Assembly: GCA_041392845.1 (NCBI GenBank)
Contig: JAWKLG010000010.1
Coordinates: 145,957-209,956, forward strand
From: JAGQWW01 sp041392845
GTDB taxonomy: Bacteria; Bacteroidota; Bacteroidia; Chitinophagales; Saprospiraceae
DNA length: 64,000 nt
Direction: 5' to 3'
Position 1 is the first letter of the stretch. Every line of letters begins with the position of its first letter. Under the pieces are notes generated by a model. That model was given only the letters and a program-made list of their open reading frames with translations. It did no database searches and was not told the DNA's origin. Both the position numbers and the translations under genes were made by a program. Positions 9,092 through 16,999 of the stretch are shown here, in pieces.

Positions 9092-9970
9092 GTTCCTCAT
9101 ATCCGATCCCCAGGCAAGTTTATGTCGCATGGTCTCGAGGAAGCCGTTTTCATATAGTTGAACCAACTTGATGGTAAAGTCGCATTTCCTCACCGCAATT
9201 TGGTGGGCGGAAGTGACCGTCTCAAATCTGGAATCCATCGTACACAAGAAATTTTCTGTACGGCCTTCGATTTCAAATGAAATAACTGAGTTGTCAGAAA
9301 TGACAATGGGTCTTACGTTTAAATTATGAGGAGCAACAGGTGTTATGACAAAGTTCCCTGAATTGGGAAACAGTATAGGTCCCCCACAGCTGAGAGAATA
9401 ACCAGTAGAGCCTGTAGGTGTAGCTACGATAATTCCATCTGCCCAGTAGTTGTTAAGCAGGTCTCCATTGATAAAAGTTTTGATGGTAATCATAGAGGAA
9501 GTATCGCGCTTCAGTATGGTGCAATCGTTCAAAGCAAAATTAATGTCTCCAAAAAGATTGTAATTGGATTCGAGATGCAATAAAATCCGCTCATCAAGAG
9601 TGTACATGCCTTTGGTCAAGGAGTGAATGGTCTCTTTTATCAACCTTTTTTCAATACTAGCCAGGAAACCAAGGCGCCCCAGATTGATACCTAAAATGGG
9701 AACATTGCTGTCTCTGACAAGCGTTGTGGCTTCAAGAATAGTTCCATCACCACCCAGGGTAATCAGAAAGTCGATTTTTTTAACTGCAAAATCCAGGAAG
9801 CCTTCAAATCTGCCTACATCTTTTTTAAACTCAACCAGGCCTTCCAGCTTTTTTAAAAATTTGGAATAGATATATACATTGATTCCTTCTTCATGTAATA
9901 CATCAAAAAGATTCTGCACAAAGGGAATATCCTGTTCTTTGATTTTCTTTCCAAAAACAACAACCTGCAT
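9089..9970 (-). CDS. nadK: NAD kinase
   Basis: Phosphorylates NAD+ to NADP+ in the cytoplasm using ATP. The 293-residue length fits the family. The catalytic GGDGT motif is at residues 73-77 (ITLGGDGTILEA), and the NAD-binding glycine-rich TPTGSTGYSLSCGGP motif lies near 180-195, followed by the conserved ITPVAPHNLNVRPIV block. It lies downstream of the Omp85-type gene on the same strand, with an 83-base gap, and the CBS-domain gene is upstream of that; linkage of a CBS protein and nadK is common in Bacteroidota. The stop codon is formed by the first unit of a heptanucleotide array. Confidence 0.96.
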   Translation of the reverse strand: MQVVVFGKKIKEQDIPFVQNLFDVLHEEGINVYIYSKFLKKLEGLVEFKKDVGRFEGFLDFAVKKIDFLITLGGDGTILEATTLVRDSNVPILGINLGRLGFLASIEKRLIKETIHSLTKGMYTLDERILLHLESNYNLFGDINFALNDCTILKRDTSSMITIKTFINGDLLNNYWADGIIVATPTGSTGYSLSCGGPILFPNSGNFVITPVAPHNLNVRPIVISDNSVISFEIEGRTENFLCTMDSRFETVTSAHQIAVRKCDFTIKLVQLYENGFLETMRHKLAWGSDMRN

Positions 9971-10053
9971 AAACGGTCTATTTAGAATTAGATGATCCTA
10001 AAAGTATAAAAAACACACGTAGTTATAAGGATATACGGAAAATATCACTTGTG

Positions 10054-11457
10054 CTAAATTCCCAGTTGAGTATGTAAAAACCAGCCATGTTCACCCTCCG
10101 CATTTAAACTGTATTCCAGTTTGAATACTTTATTGTAAAAAATGATAAGGTTGATTCCAAGTCCTGCACTTCCCAATACTTTGTTGTTCAACTGGTTGTT
10201 CTCACCGTAAAATGGATTGTTAACGTATCCGGCATCTGCATTGAGGCTCACAAATAATTTAGTTGGCATGTACTGCAAAGATTTTATTGGAATCCAATTG
10301 CCCCAATTGATGGTGTTTTTAAAAACACGATACCGCAGTGCGTTTCTGGAAAGAAAGAAGTCAATGCCGTCAATCACATAAAATTCATAGCCACGAACAA
10401 AACTACTACCAAATCCAAGGGCCTGGCTGTTGTAATAAGGTTGCTTGGTACGGATCAAGGCAGTTCGGGCTCTCAGAATATGTTCTGAACTCAGCTTTTT
10501 CCTCAAAGGGAAATATTGAAAAAAATTAGCTGTAACCCAAAGCGTATTCAAATCATCAAAGACACCCAAACCTAATTTTGAAATTTCCAATTCCAGTCTT
10601 TGTCCCTCGGTGGGGTAGGGTTGAATATTTCTGTCTTCATACACTAAAAAATAATTCAAACTCAGGTACTGTTGTAAAGATTTGCCGTCACCAAAAAACT
10701 CTGGATTGAGATCTTCGGAGACTATGGGCGCAACCTGATTGTTTTGATATCCAATTCTTAAAAAGTGAAAGGTTTTGTATTCAGGACGAAGGGTAAATTC
10801 CAGAGAAGTTCCTAAACGTCTGATAAGGAACTGATCATCATCTTTTAAAAACTGTTGTTTATTACCAATAGTATTGTATTGGATCTCTCTGTTTCTATTA
10901 TAGTTGATGTCAAACTTGATTCCCAGTGTTTGCTTTTTATTTAAATAGGGAAATTGATAGGAAGCTGAATACTTATTGGTGTAGCCAAATTGAGCACCAA
11001 TCTTTAGATAATCCCTTTGGCCGGTAAAATTCGTGTGATAAAGTTTTATACCATAATTCAATCGGTCCAATCTTCGATTGTATTCTTCCCACCAAACATT
11101 AAAGTTTCTATCACCCAATTCCAGTATAGGAACCGGATAGAGGTACAACATTTCTCTTATGTTGATTCTTAAGAGATTAAATTGCAGGGTATCGTTGTTG
11201 CTGGAGTCAACCGAGACTATTGCAGAGCTAAATAGTCCGGTATTCATAAGGTTGAAAGAACATTGGTCCAAATCTTTTTCCAGGCTGCCAACCCAAATGG
11301 TGTCTCCTGGTTTGACATTGAGCTCTCTGAGGATGACCTTGTTTTTAGTTTTTTTATTGCCTTCAATACAAATGCTGTCCACAATAAGAAAATCCTTTTG
11401 CCCCTGGCAAAGGATAGTTGTGAACATTATAAAAAAAGCAAATATGAATTTTGGCAT
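10054..11457 (-). CDS. Omp85/BamA-TamA family outer membrane protein with one POTRA domain
   Basis: Outer membrane beta-barrel of the Omp85 superfamily, 467 residues from the ATG at 11457. That start is preferred to one 12 codons upstream because it begins a signal peptide (MPKFIFAFFIMFTTILCQGQ) and has AAGGA seven bases before it. One POTRA-like unit follows (about 22-90: IVDSICIEGNKKTKNKVILREL, FNLMNTGLFSSAIVSV), then a barrel of alternating beta-strand sequence. The VRGYEF motif in FGSSFVRGYEF is the conserved lid-loop (L6) signature of the superfamily. True BamA has five POTRA domains and about 800 residues, so this is a short relative such as those sitting beside nadK in other Bacteroidota. 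Its substrate is unknown. Confidence 0.85.
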   Translation of the reverse strand: MPKFIFAFFIMFTTILCQGQKDFLIVDSICIEGNKKTKNKVILRELNVKPGDTIWVGSLEKDLDQCSFNLMNTGLFSSAIVSVDSSNNDTLQFNLLRINIREMLYLYPVPILELGDRNFNVWWEEYNRRLDRLNYGIKLYHTNFTGQRDYLKIGAQFGYTNKYSASYQFPYLNKKQTLGIKFDINYNRNREIQYNTIGNKQQFLKDDDQFLIRRLGTSLEFTLRPEYKTFHFLRIGYQNNQVAPIVSEDLNPEFFGDGKSLQQYLSLNYFLVYEDRNIQPYPTEGQRLELEISKLGLGVFDDLNTLWVTANFFQYFPLRKKLSSEHILRARTALIRTKQPYYNSQALGFGSSFVRGYEFYVIDGIDFFLSRNALRYRVFKNTINWGNWIPIKSLQYMPTKLFVSLNADAGYVNNPFYGENNQLNNKVLGSAGLGINLIIFYNKVFKLEYSLNAEGEHGWFLHTQLGI

Positions 11458-11612
11458 CCCGGGATTTTCCTTAAGGTCCCTGCAAATTAACAAGGAAATA
11501 ATGAAAAAATCTTTAATGTAATCGCAAAGAAGACCCTCTTTGTTGGATGCAAAGGATATTTATAGCAAAAAAGTAAGCTCAACTACAAGACCTGAACCTG
11601 TCGATTTTAGAT

Positions 11613-12272
11613 TTAAACATTTAGAAAAGACATCAAGGAGTCGTACCGTTCTTTCAATGTATCAAGGTAATCCGATTCACTGAAAGAAGCTTTTACTGTA
11701 TATCCAAATCGTTCTAGTGTATTTAAAACACCTTGAACAGTTTGAGTATTCAATTTTAAGGTTACATCCAGTTTTTGAGAATCAGGACGGGAAGTGATAA
11801 AAGAACTTAAGATGGTTGCATTTTCTGATTCAACCAGACGTGAAATTTCTGCGAGGGAATAATCTCTTTTACCTATTTCCAATACAACAATACTTCCGTG
11901 TTCTACAAAAGCTGAGGTATTGGCAAAATATTTCAACAATTCATCCTGAGAAATCAATCCAATGTAATCATTTTGCTCATTGATAACAGGAATGGCAGTC
12001 AATTGCTTTTCGGCCATCTGGCGCATGATTTCATAAACGTGATCGTAGGTAAATACAGATGCTTGTCCAAATTGTAAACCGTATGACTGGATGGGAGCTT
12101 CTACTTCGTGGGCAAGGATTTCATCCTCTGAGATTACGCCTACCAATTTTCCATTTTCAACAACGGGTAAATGTCTAACAGAAAATAAATTCATGATAGC
12201 CAGCGCTTCCTTTCCCTTGTCGTCGGTTCTCAACGGAACCATTGAATTCGATAATAAGTTTTCTGCGACCAT
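11613..12272 (-). CDS. CBS-domain protein with C-terminal ACT-like region (AcuB-like)
   Basis: Cytoplasmic protein of 219 residues. Two CBS motifs form one Bateman module (residues about 5-60: VRHLPVVENGKLVGVISEDEIL; and about 75-130: LTAIPVINEQNDYIGLISQDELL), which normally senses adenine nucleotides. The rest (about 135-219) has an ACT-like beta-alpha-beta pattern (GSIVVLEIGKRDYSLAEISRLVES, KLDVTLKLNTQTVQGVLNTLERFGYTV). This architecture is the usual Bacteroidota neighbour of nadK, so a link with nucleotide or NAD(P) status is an inference from context. It is the first gene of the CBS - Omp85 - nadK series. A TAAGTTTG sequence at 12294-12301 on the minus strand is a likely -7 element. Confidence 0.88.
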   Translation of the reverse strand: MVAENLLSNSMVPLRTDDKGKEALAIMNLFSVRHLPVVENGKLVGVISEDEILAHEVEAPIQSYGLQFGQASVFTYDHVYEIMRQMAEKQLTAIPVINEQNDYIGLISQDELLKYFANTSAFVEHGSIVVLEIGKRDYSLAEISRLVESENATILSSFITSRPDSQKLDVTLKLNTQTVQGVLNTLERFGYTVKASFSESDYLDTLKERYDSLMSFLNV

Positions 12273-12293
12273 AGCGTTTGTATCTAATTATTT

Positions 12294-12301
12294 CAAACTT
12301 A
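12294..12301 (-). promoter_or_regulatory. Putative -7 element for the CBS-domain gene
   Basis: Minus-strand TAAGTTTG fits TAnnTTTG and is 22 bases before the start codon. No clear TTG box at the usual spacing. Confidence 0.4.
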
Positions 12302-12379
12302 ACGGTAAAACTAGTGCATCTGTTGATTCTGACCTGTTAAAACCAGGTTATTCTATAAGATTCGGCTAAAATTAGCAAA

Positions 12380-13264
12380 TCAACCTAACAATTTCTTTTT
12401 CTCAATTTCAAATTGCTCCAAAGGGAGCAAGCCACTTTCTTTGAGTTCCTCCAATTTTTTCAATTGATCCAAAAGGTCAGGCTGGGAGTCCAATAGATTC
12501 CCTTCTGAATTTTCAGTTTGGTTGGTTTGGTTGGAATTATTTTCGGTCGAATCGGGTGTTTCAGGTGGGGGCAAACGATAGTTATTACTTTCAAATGTAT
12601 CGAATTCATCCTGGATTCGCAAGTAGGCCAGGGCATCATGTGTCTTTATTTTATGAAAATCATTGAATCCATTGGCTATTGCAAGGTCCAAATGATAGAA
12701 AGATTTGTCTTTTTCTTCTATTAAAGAATAAGCACAAGCCAGATTAAAGTGTGTCGCTGGATCGCCCGGATCAAAATTTAAAGCTGTTTCAAATTTTTCT
12801 ATGGCAGCCGGATAATCATAGTCTTTGAATAGTTTGATTCCATCCTTTTTATAAGGAGCTGCCTTTTGCATTTGCTTTCTCAAATGTTGTTTCTGTACCC
12901 AGGAAGAAGAAGGATTTGGTCTTGAAGCTGGTCTGCTGGCAGGTCTTGGTTTTGAAAAAGTGCGTTCCTGCCATTTTTTATGGTAATCTGGAGTTTCTCC
13001 TCTAAATCTTCTGAAGGGAGGTCGATCTGCATTTAATCCCTGACTAAATTTAGCATGAAATTTTTCGGGATCCATACCGAAAAAATAAAATGCCGTGACC
13101 ATCATTACTAAAACAGAAATAGGAGCTGCAGCAAAAGTTAAAATGATTTGGGCAAAACCGTATTCTTTTTTGCCAAGATAAAACCAGTGGGCACCGGTAA
13201 AACCTAAAATCAATGCTAAAACTCCTGCTGTGTTTTTATCCTTCATTTGGTATGAAATATCCAT
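12380..13264 (-). CDS. TM2-domain protein with TPR unit and C-terminal SHOCT-like motif
   Basis: Membrane protein of 294 residues. The N-terminus is a TM2 domain: two hydrophobic segments (about 13-25 and 35-65) around GAHWFYLGKKEYG, the conserved turn. A basic, Pro/Ser-rich stretch (about 85-130) leads to a soluble part with a TPR unit (YDYPAAIEKFETALNFDPGDPATHFNLACAYSLI, about 148-185) and a second weaker one. After an Asn/Gln/Glu-rich linker, the C-terminal 30 residues (LKKLEELKESGLLPLEQFEIEKKKLLG) look like a SHOCT motif, a short helical oligomerisation element. An alternative start is the ATG seven codons downstream. Function is unknown; SHOCT and TM2 together suggest a scaffold at the inner membrane. 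Confidence 0.82.
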   Translation of the reverse strand: MDISYQMKDKNTAGVLALILGFTGAHWFYLGKKEYGFAQIILTFAAAPISVLVMMVTAFYFFGMDPEKFHAKFSQGLNADRPPFRRFRGETPDYHKKWQERTFSKPRPASRPASRPNPSSSWVQKQHLRKQMQKAAPYKKDGIKLFKDYDYPAAIEKFETALNFDPGDPATHFNLACAYSLIEEKDKSFYHLDLAIANGFNDFHKIKTHDALAYLRIQDEFDTFESNNYRLPPPETPDSTENNSNQTNQTENSEGNLLDSQPDLLDQLKKLEELKESGLLPLEQFEIEKKKLLG

Positions 13265-13365
13265 CTTTATTTATTTTGTACAGAGGTACAAATAGAAGAT
13301 GAAAGTTGGAAAAAAGATATACGCAAGTAGCAAAACTAAGGAAGAACGGCGGTTTCATTGCAGCA

Positions 13366-13692
13366 TCAAACTGAAAAGCTTTCTCCACAGGCACATTCTC
13401 TTGATGCATTGGGATTGTTCCAGAAAAATCCTTTTCCTTCTAATCCGGATGAAAATTCAAGAGTGGAATTGAAAAGATATAAAATGCTTTTTAAATCAGT
13501 TACTACCTTTACGCCATTGTCTTCAAAAACCTGATCTTCAGGACTGGGTTTATTGTCAAAATCCATTTGATAGGTCAGACCGGAACACCCGCCACTTGTT
13601 ATGGAAACCCTCACAAAATAATCTTCACCCCAACCTTCCTTGGTCTTTAATTCATCAATTTTGGACTTAGCACTATCAGCGACGAATATCAT
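13366..13692 (-). CDS. HesB/IscA-type iron-sulfur cluster assembly protein
   Basis: A-type carrier protein of 108 residues that takes part in Fe-S cluster delivery. The ATG at 13692 is chosen because the family begins here (MIFVADSAKSKIDEL); the open frame extends 72 codons further upstream, but that part has no family resemblance and would overlap the divergent methyltransferase. The three conserved cysteines are present: one in SGGCSGLTYQMDFD and two in the C-terminal CACGESF. The ICS-family names IscA, SufA and ErpA cannot be separated by eye. It lies alone on the minus strand, 96 bases from the divergent methyltransferase start. Confidence 0.92.
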   Translation of the reverse strand: MIFVADSAKSKIDELKTKEGWGEDYFVRVSITSGGCSGLTYQMDFDNKPSPEDQVFEDNGVKVVTDLKSILYLFNSTLEFSSGLEGKGFFWNNPNASRECACGESFSV

Positions 13693-13788
13693 TTTAAAAC
13701 TTTTTACAAAATTGTTGATTAATTGGTAATAATCAAAGTTCTGCCTTTGTAGTCTATTAATGAAATTTTTGGAAAAAAGTTGCACACC

Positions 13789-14418
13789 ATGCCCGCTTCT
13801 AATACCCTGGAAAACCTTTGGAATAAAATCAGATGGACCATCTACCTGCCGATTTACGATTGGATTGCTGGAATTTTTGCACCCTGGAGGAAGCAAAGTA
13901 TAGAGCAACTAAACCTTAATCCCAACGATAAGATATTAATTTCCGGGGCAGGAAGTGGCTTGGATTTGCCTTTTTTGAAAGAAGCTAAAAGTATTGCGGC
14001 TGTAGATATAACTCCTGCCATGCTTTATCTACTCAGAAAGAAGGCGAATAAACTTCATTTAAATGTGGATTCAAGAACAATGGATGCGATGAAACTCGAA
14101 TTTCCTGATGACCATTTTGACGCCGTGATTTTACATTTGATTTTGGCTGTAATTCCAGATCCTGTAAAATGTTTGAAAGAAGCAGAAAGGGTTTTAAAGC
14201 CGGGTGGAAAGATTGCTGTTTTTGATAAGTTTGTTCCGGAAGGAGAGAAGTCCGGTCTTTTGAGGGAATTTTTAAATTTCTTTTTAAAAATATTGGCAAC
14301 TTCCGTCAATAGGGATATCAATGAAATTGTAAAACATACGAATCTGCAAAAAGAAAAAGACCGTCCAGCTGCCTGGTCCGGTCTTTTCAGGCTTATCTTA
14401 TTAAAAAAGCCGACTTAA
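13789..14418 (+). CDS. Class I SAM-dependent methyltransferase
   Basis: Cytoplasmic methyltransferase of 209 residues (start at the ATG at 13789; a TTG three codons upstream is also open). The SAM-binding motif I is ILISGAGSGLDLPFL (about 45-60), with the acidic residue after strand 2 in SIAAVDITPAML, and motif post-I/IV in FDAVILHLILAVIPD and LKPGGKIAVFDKF. The pattern resembles the UbiE/phosphatidylethanolamine-methyltransferase-like Methyltransf_11 group. The N-terminal IYLPIYDWIAGIF is amphipathic and could sit at the membrane. Substrate unknown. Its stop codon shares TTAA with the stop codon of the convergent DUF3467 gene. Confidence 0.85.
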   Translation: MPASNTLENLWNKIRWTIYLPIYDWIAGIFAPWRKQSIEQLNLNPNDKILISGAGSGLDLPFLKEAKSIAAVDITPAMLYLLRKKANKLHLNVDSRTMDAMKLEFPDDHFDAVILHLILAVIPDPVKCLKEAERVLKPGGKIAVFDKFVPEGEKSGLLREFLNFFLKILATSVNRDINEIVKHTNLQKEKDRPAAWSGLFRLILLKKPT

Positions 14419-14738
14419 GCTTGCGCAGTCGGAGTATTGAAATTCATGGGTGGAAAAGGCGGAGTATCCGGGCTTTCCTGTATCGGGCCATGCAGACTTT
14501 CATACTTTTTTACATTATCAATGAGCGCTTTCAATAGTCTCTTCGCGTGCTGAGGTGTAAGCACAATTCTGGACTTCACCTTTGCTTTAGGTACATTGGG
14601 CATCAATCTGATAAAATCCAAAACAAATTCGGAATGGGAGTGTGAGATAATGGCAAGGTTTGAATAAATACCTTCTGCAATATCTTCGGGTAGTTCTATA
14701 TTTAGCTGATTGGCTCCTTGTTGTTTGTTGTCAGACAT
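14415..14738 (-). CDS. DUF3467 family protein
   Basis: Small soluble protein of 107 residues. The central block (IELPEDIAEGIYSNLAIISHSHSEFVLDFIRLMPNV and AKVKSRIVLTPQHAKRLLKALIDNVKKYE) is the DUF3467 signature seen in many Bacteroidota. Function is unknown. The C-terminal 20 residues are Pro-rich and not conserved. It is convergent with the methyltransferase gene; the two stop codons share the palindrome TTAA (14415-14418). Confidence 0.9.
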   Translation of the reverse strand: MSDNKQQGANQLNIELPEDIAEGIYSNLAIISHSHSEFVLDFIRLMPNVPKAKVKSRIVLTPQHAKRLLKALIDNVKKYESLHGPIQESPDTPPFPPMNFNTPTAQA

Positions 14739-14818
14739 GGATAAAATTTTTGAATGATGAATAGTCTATTGAAAACTCACAATAGAAAAAGATGTTTCTT
14801 TTCTTGCTGATTTTCTTG

Positions 14819-16063
14819 TCAACGAATTTTGCAGGTTAGCACGGTAAAGTCGTCCGTATAGGTTTTTCTACCTTTGAAAGAGTCAATGTAATCAAGAAGG
14901 TGTTCATTGAATTCATTGGCAGAACAATGTTGATGTCTTTGCACAAAATCTTTAACCAAATCTTCCGTCAGGTAATCTCCATTTTCATTTTCCATATCAG
15001 TAAGCCCATCTGTGTAAGCCAGGATCATGGATTCATTTTCAAGGGTGATGGTCTCAGATTGTACTTCAGGTAATTTTTCAAACATTCCTAAAATGGTGCA
15101 TCCTTTGTCCAATTTTCTTACTGTCCCATTTGTCACCAGGATGGGTCTGTTATGTCCTGCATTGATGTATTGAAGCTCCCTGGTATTTAAATTATAAGTT
15201 CCTACGAAAAATGTAATGAATTTTTCTCCTTTGGTGATTTGGAGCAAAGACTCATTGATTTCGTGGATAAATGTCTTTAGATCCATCCGTTTGCGAACCA
15301 GGGTGTGAAAATTTGCCTGAAAATTGGCCATCAATAATGCAGCTGCAACTCCCTTGCCGCTGATATCTCCTACACAGAAAGTGAACACACCGTCTTCAAA
15401 TTCGATAAAATCGAAATAATCTCCGCCAACTATTTGATGGGGGCGATAGATGCTTGAAAGCTCATATCTATCTTTTGTAGGAAGATTTTTAGGAATGAGC
15501 GACAATTGCATTTCCCGGGCCAATTCCATTTCATGGCGCAATCTTTCCTGTTCCAATTGTCTTTTAAATAGGCGTTTGTTTTCAATGGCAACCGCTACTA
15601 TATTGGTAATAGTCGTTATAAATTGAACTTTATTATAAAGGTCCTCATCTTCGGAAAAGCCACTGATAAAGGCATAAGCAATGGGTGTTTCTTTGTGCAA
15701 TACCGGGATAACTACATCGAATAACTTTAAAAGAGGATGGTCTTTTTCTGATATGTGGTTGGTGCGTCTGAATTTGCCTAGCTGGTTGGTAATGTCTTTT
15801 TCAATCAATTCTTCTTCCACGCCCAATGAAGTAGCCACAGCCCAGGATTCTTCTTTTTTATAGTAGAGGATCATCTTTTTTACACCCATTTCCCAACCCA
15901 AAAAACTGCGGTACATTTCAAATAAACCTGCAGCTTTCACATTGTCATTGATTGCCTGTGTAATGGTAAGTAAACGATTTACCTGTAGCTGTTTTAAATT
16001 GAGCTCCCGTTCAAGTTTTTCGCTTTTGCTGAGCTTTTTTTGGATGTCTGTGTATTCTGACAC
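14819..16063 (-). CDS. PP2C-family SpoIIE/RsbU-type serine phosphatase with GAF-like sensor
   Basis: Cytoplasmic signalling phosphatase of 414 residues. The N-terminal coiled-coil (about 1-30, SKSEKLERELNLKQLQVNRLL) is followed by a GAF-like domain (about 45-170), another short coiled-coil (RLFKRQLEQERLRHEMELAREMQLSLIPKNLP, the RsbU-type linker), and a PP2C_SIG domain to the end. Metal-binding residues are in GGDYFDF, GDISGKG and YTDGLTD. Proteins of this type dephosphorylate anti-sigma antagonists, or act in stress-response partner-switching. No partner gene (STAS or anti-sigma kinase) lies nearby, so the target is unknown. Confidence 0.9.
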   Translation of the reverse strand: MSEYTDIQKKLSKSEKLERELNLKQLQVNRLLTITQAINDNVKAAGLFEMYRSFLGWEMGVKKMILYYKKEESWAVATSLGVEEELIEKDITNQLGKFRRTNHISEKDHPLLKLFDVVIPVLHKETPIAYAFISGFSEDEDLYNKVQFITTITNIVAVAIENKRLFKRQLEQERLRHEMELAREMQLSLIPKNLPTKDRYELSSIYRPHQIVGGDYFDFIEFEDGVFTFCVGDISGKGVAAALLMANFQANFHTLVRKRMDLKTFIHEINESLLQITKGEKFITFFVGTYNLNTRELQYINAGHNRPILVTNGTVRKLDKGCTILGMFEKLPEVQSETITLENESMILAYTDGLTDMENENGDYLTEDLVKDFVQRHQHCSANEFNEHLLDYIDSFKGRKTYTDDFTVLTCKIR

Positions 16064-16254
16064 GATTTGGAATTTGGGAAAAAATTGGTTTTCGTAAAAG
16101 TAAATATTATTCCTTTTCCCTTAAACCAAAATCCAATTTATTTCTAAAAATGCAAATAGCTTACTATGTGATTTTTTGAAAAATTATAACCTTAAAACTA
16201 CATTAAATTAAGCTTAAAGGATAATTAAAAGCCACTTAAGAGTTCCTTAACTCA

Positions 16255-16285
16255 TTGCAAGGTCAAAATAAGGGGTATACCTTTA
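16255..16285 (+). promoter_or_regulatory. Promoter of the plus-strand RNA at 16.3 kb
   Basis: TTG at 16255-16257 and TACCTTTA at 16278-16285, separated by 20 bases, match the Bacteroidota TTG-N19..23-TAnnTTTG promoter except for the last base. Transcription would begin about 16292. No open reading frame on this strand follows before a terminator. Confidence 0.6.
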
Positions 16286-16291
16286 GCCCAT

Positions 16292-16476
16292 ACTTACACC
16301 AAGTCCGCTGTTTTAGAGCTTGGTAATCTCTTGTGCTAAGGAGAGTTACATTCTGGAGAACGCGATCAAATAAAGCGGAATTTTGCAGTTCTCCCAACGA
16401 AATGTGTTTTACAATTAAACAATAAGGATTCTATTTTTAGAGGATCCCTTCATTTTTTGAGGGGTCCTTTTTTTTT
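16292..16476 (+). ncRNA. Candidate structured non-coding RNA of about 185 nt
   Basis: The interval lies between two minus-strand genes and has its own promoter and rho-independent terminator, but no open reading frame of useful length. Three hairpins can be drawn: ACCAAG with CTTGGT (16298-16324), GTAATCTC with GAGAGTTAC with one bulge (16323-16349), and GGAGAAC with GTTCTCC (16355-16394), the last containing an inner CGC/GCG. The first two share two bases and would compete or stack. The length is close to that of 6S RNA, which is a reasonable first hypothesis, but I do not recognise conserved 6S bases. It is not RNase P RNA, SRP RNA or tmRNA by any motif that I can see. Confidence 0.5.
16441..16476 (+). 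terminator. Rho-independent terminator of the 16.3-kb RNA
   Basis: AGGATCCC (16441-16448) pairs with GGGGTCCT (16461-16468), including one G-U pair, across a 12-base loop; eight Ts follow. The T-run is only on the plus strand, so it serves a plus-strand transcript. Confidence 0.85.
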
Positions 16477-16485
16477 ATCCTTAAT

Positions 16486-16998
16486 TTATTTCGATTTGTA
16501 TAGCGGTACTGTAGAACAGGGTTCTCCAAACATTATGGATTTTGCTACAGGTCTGAGTCTCTTTGTGAGTTCATTGTATGCAAATGGAGGAACAGGTTTG
16601 TCACTACAGCCTTTAATGATGATTCGTTGGTCTTTGAAGTCTTCCAGATTTATTTCCCCAACCACTTTCTGATAATGGTGTCTTAAAAAATCGGTGCTGT
16701 TCCCTTGAAAAATTTCATTCGCATATGGTTCTGCATATGTAGTCACCAACATATAAGACCAAAGTGGAATAATGGCATCGGTTGAACAATAAATAGCCAG
16801 GTTTTTGCCTTCAATATTGTTCCAATCGAAAGCAGCCAGGGCTTCTCGAAAATCCTTTTCTTTTAAAACAAATCCTTTGAAAAGGTAATCTGCAATATCA
16901 AAGGATACGATTTCTTCTTTTGGAAAATAATCACCAAGGTTCAATACTTTTAGACTGCTTTGTGCAACTCTGTTTACCAATGGTTTTTCCGTGCTCAT
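16486..16998 (-). CDS. DUF2480 family protein
   Basis: Soluble protein of 170 residues, conserved in Bacteroidota. Recognisable blocks are VNRVAQSSLKVLNLGDYFP, FDIADYLFKGFVLKEKDFR, IYCSTDAIIPLWSYMLV and GCSDKPVPPFAYNELTKRLRPVAKSIMFGEPCSTVPLYK; the last contains the most conserved cysteines. Its function is not known. It begins one base after the stop codon of scpB, so it is co-transcribed with scpB; that link is the main clue and is compatible with a cell-cycle or housekeeping role. Confidence 0.9.
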   Translation of the reverse strand: MSTEKPLVNRVAQSSLKVLNLGDYFPKEEIVSFDIADYLFKGFVLKEKDFREALAAFDWNNIEGKNLAIYCSTDAIIPLWSYMLVTTYAEPYANEIFQGNSTDFLRHHYQKVVGEINLEDFKDQRIIIKGCSDKPVPPFAYNELTKRLRPVAKSIMFGEPCSTVPLYKSK

Positions 16999-16999
16999 A

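Noticed and set aside
13693..13908. 72-residue N-terminal extension of the IscA-type protein
   Set aside because: No family resemblance, overlaps the divergent methyltransferase gene, and removes its promoter space.
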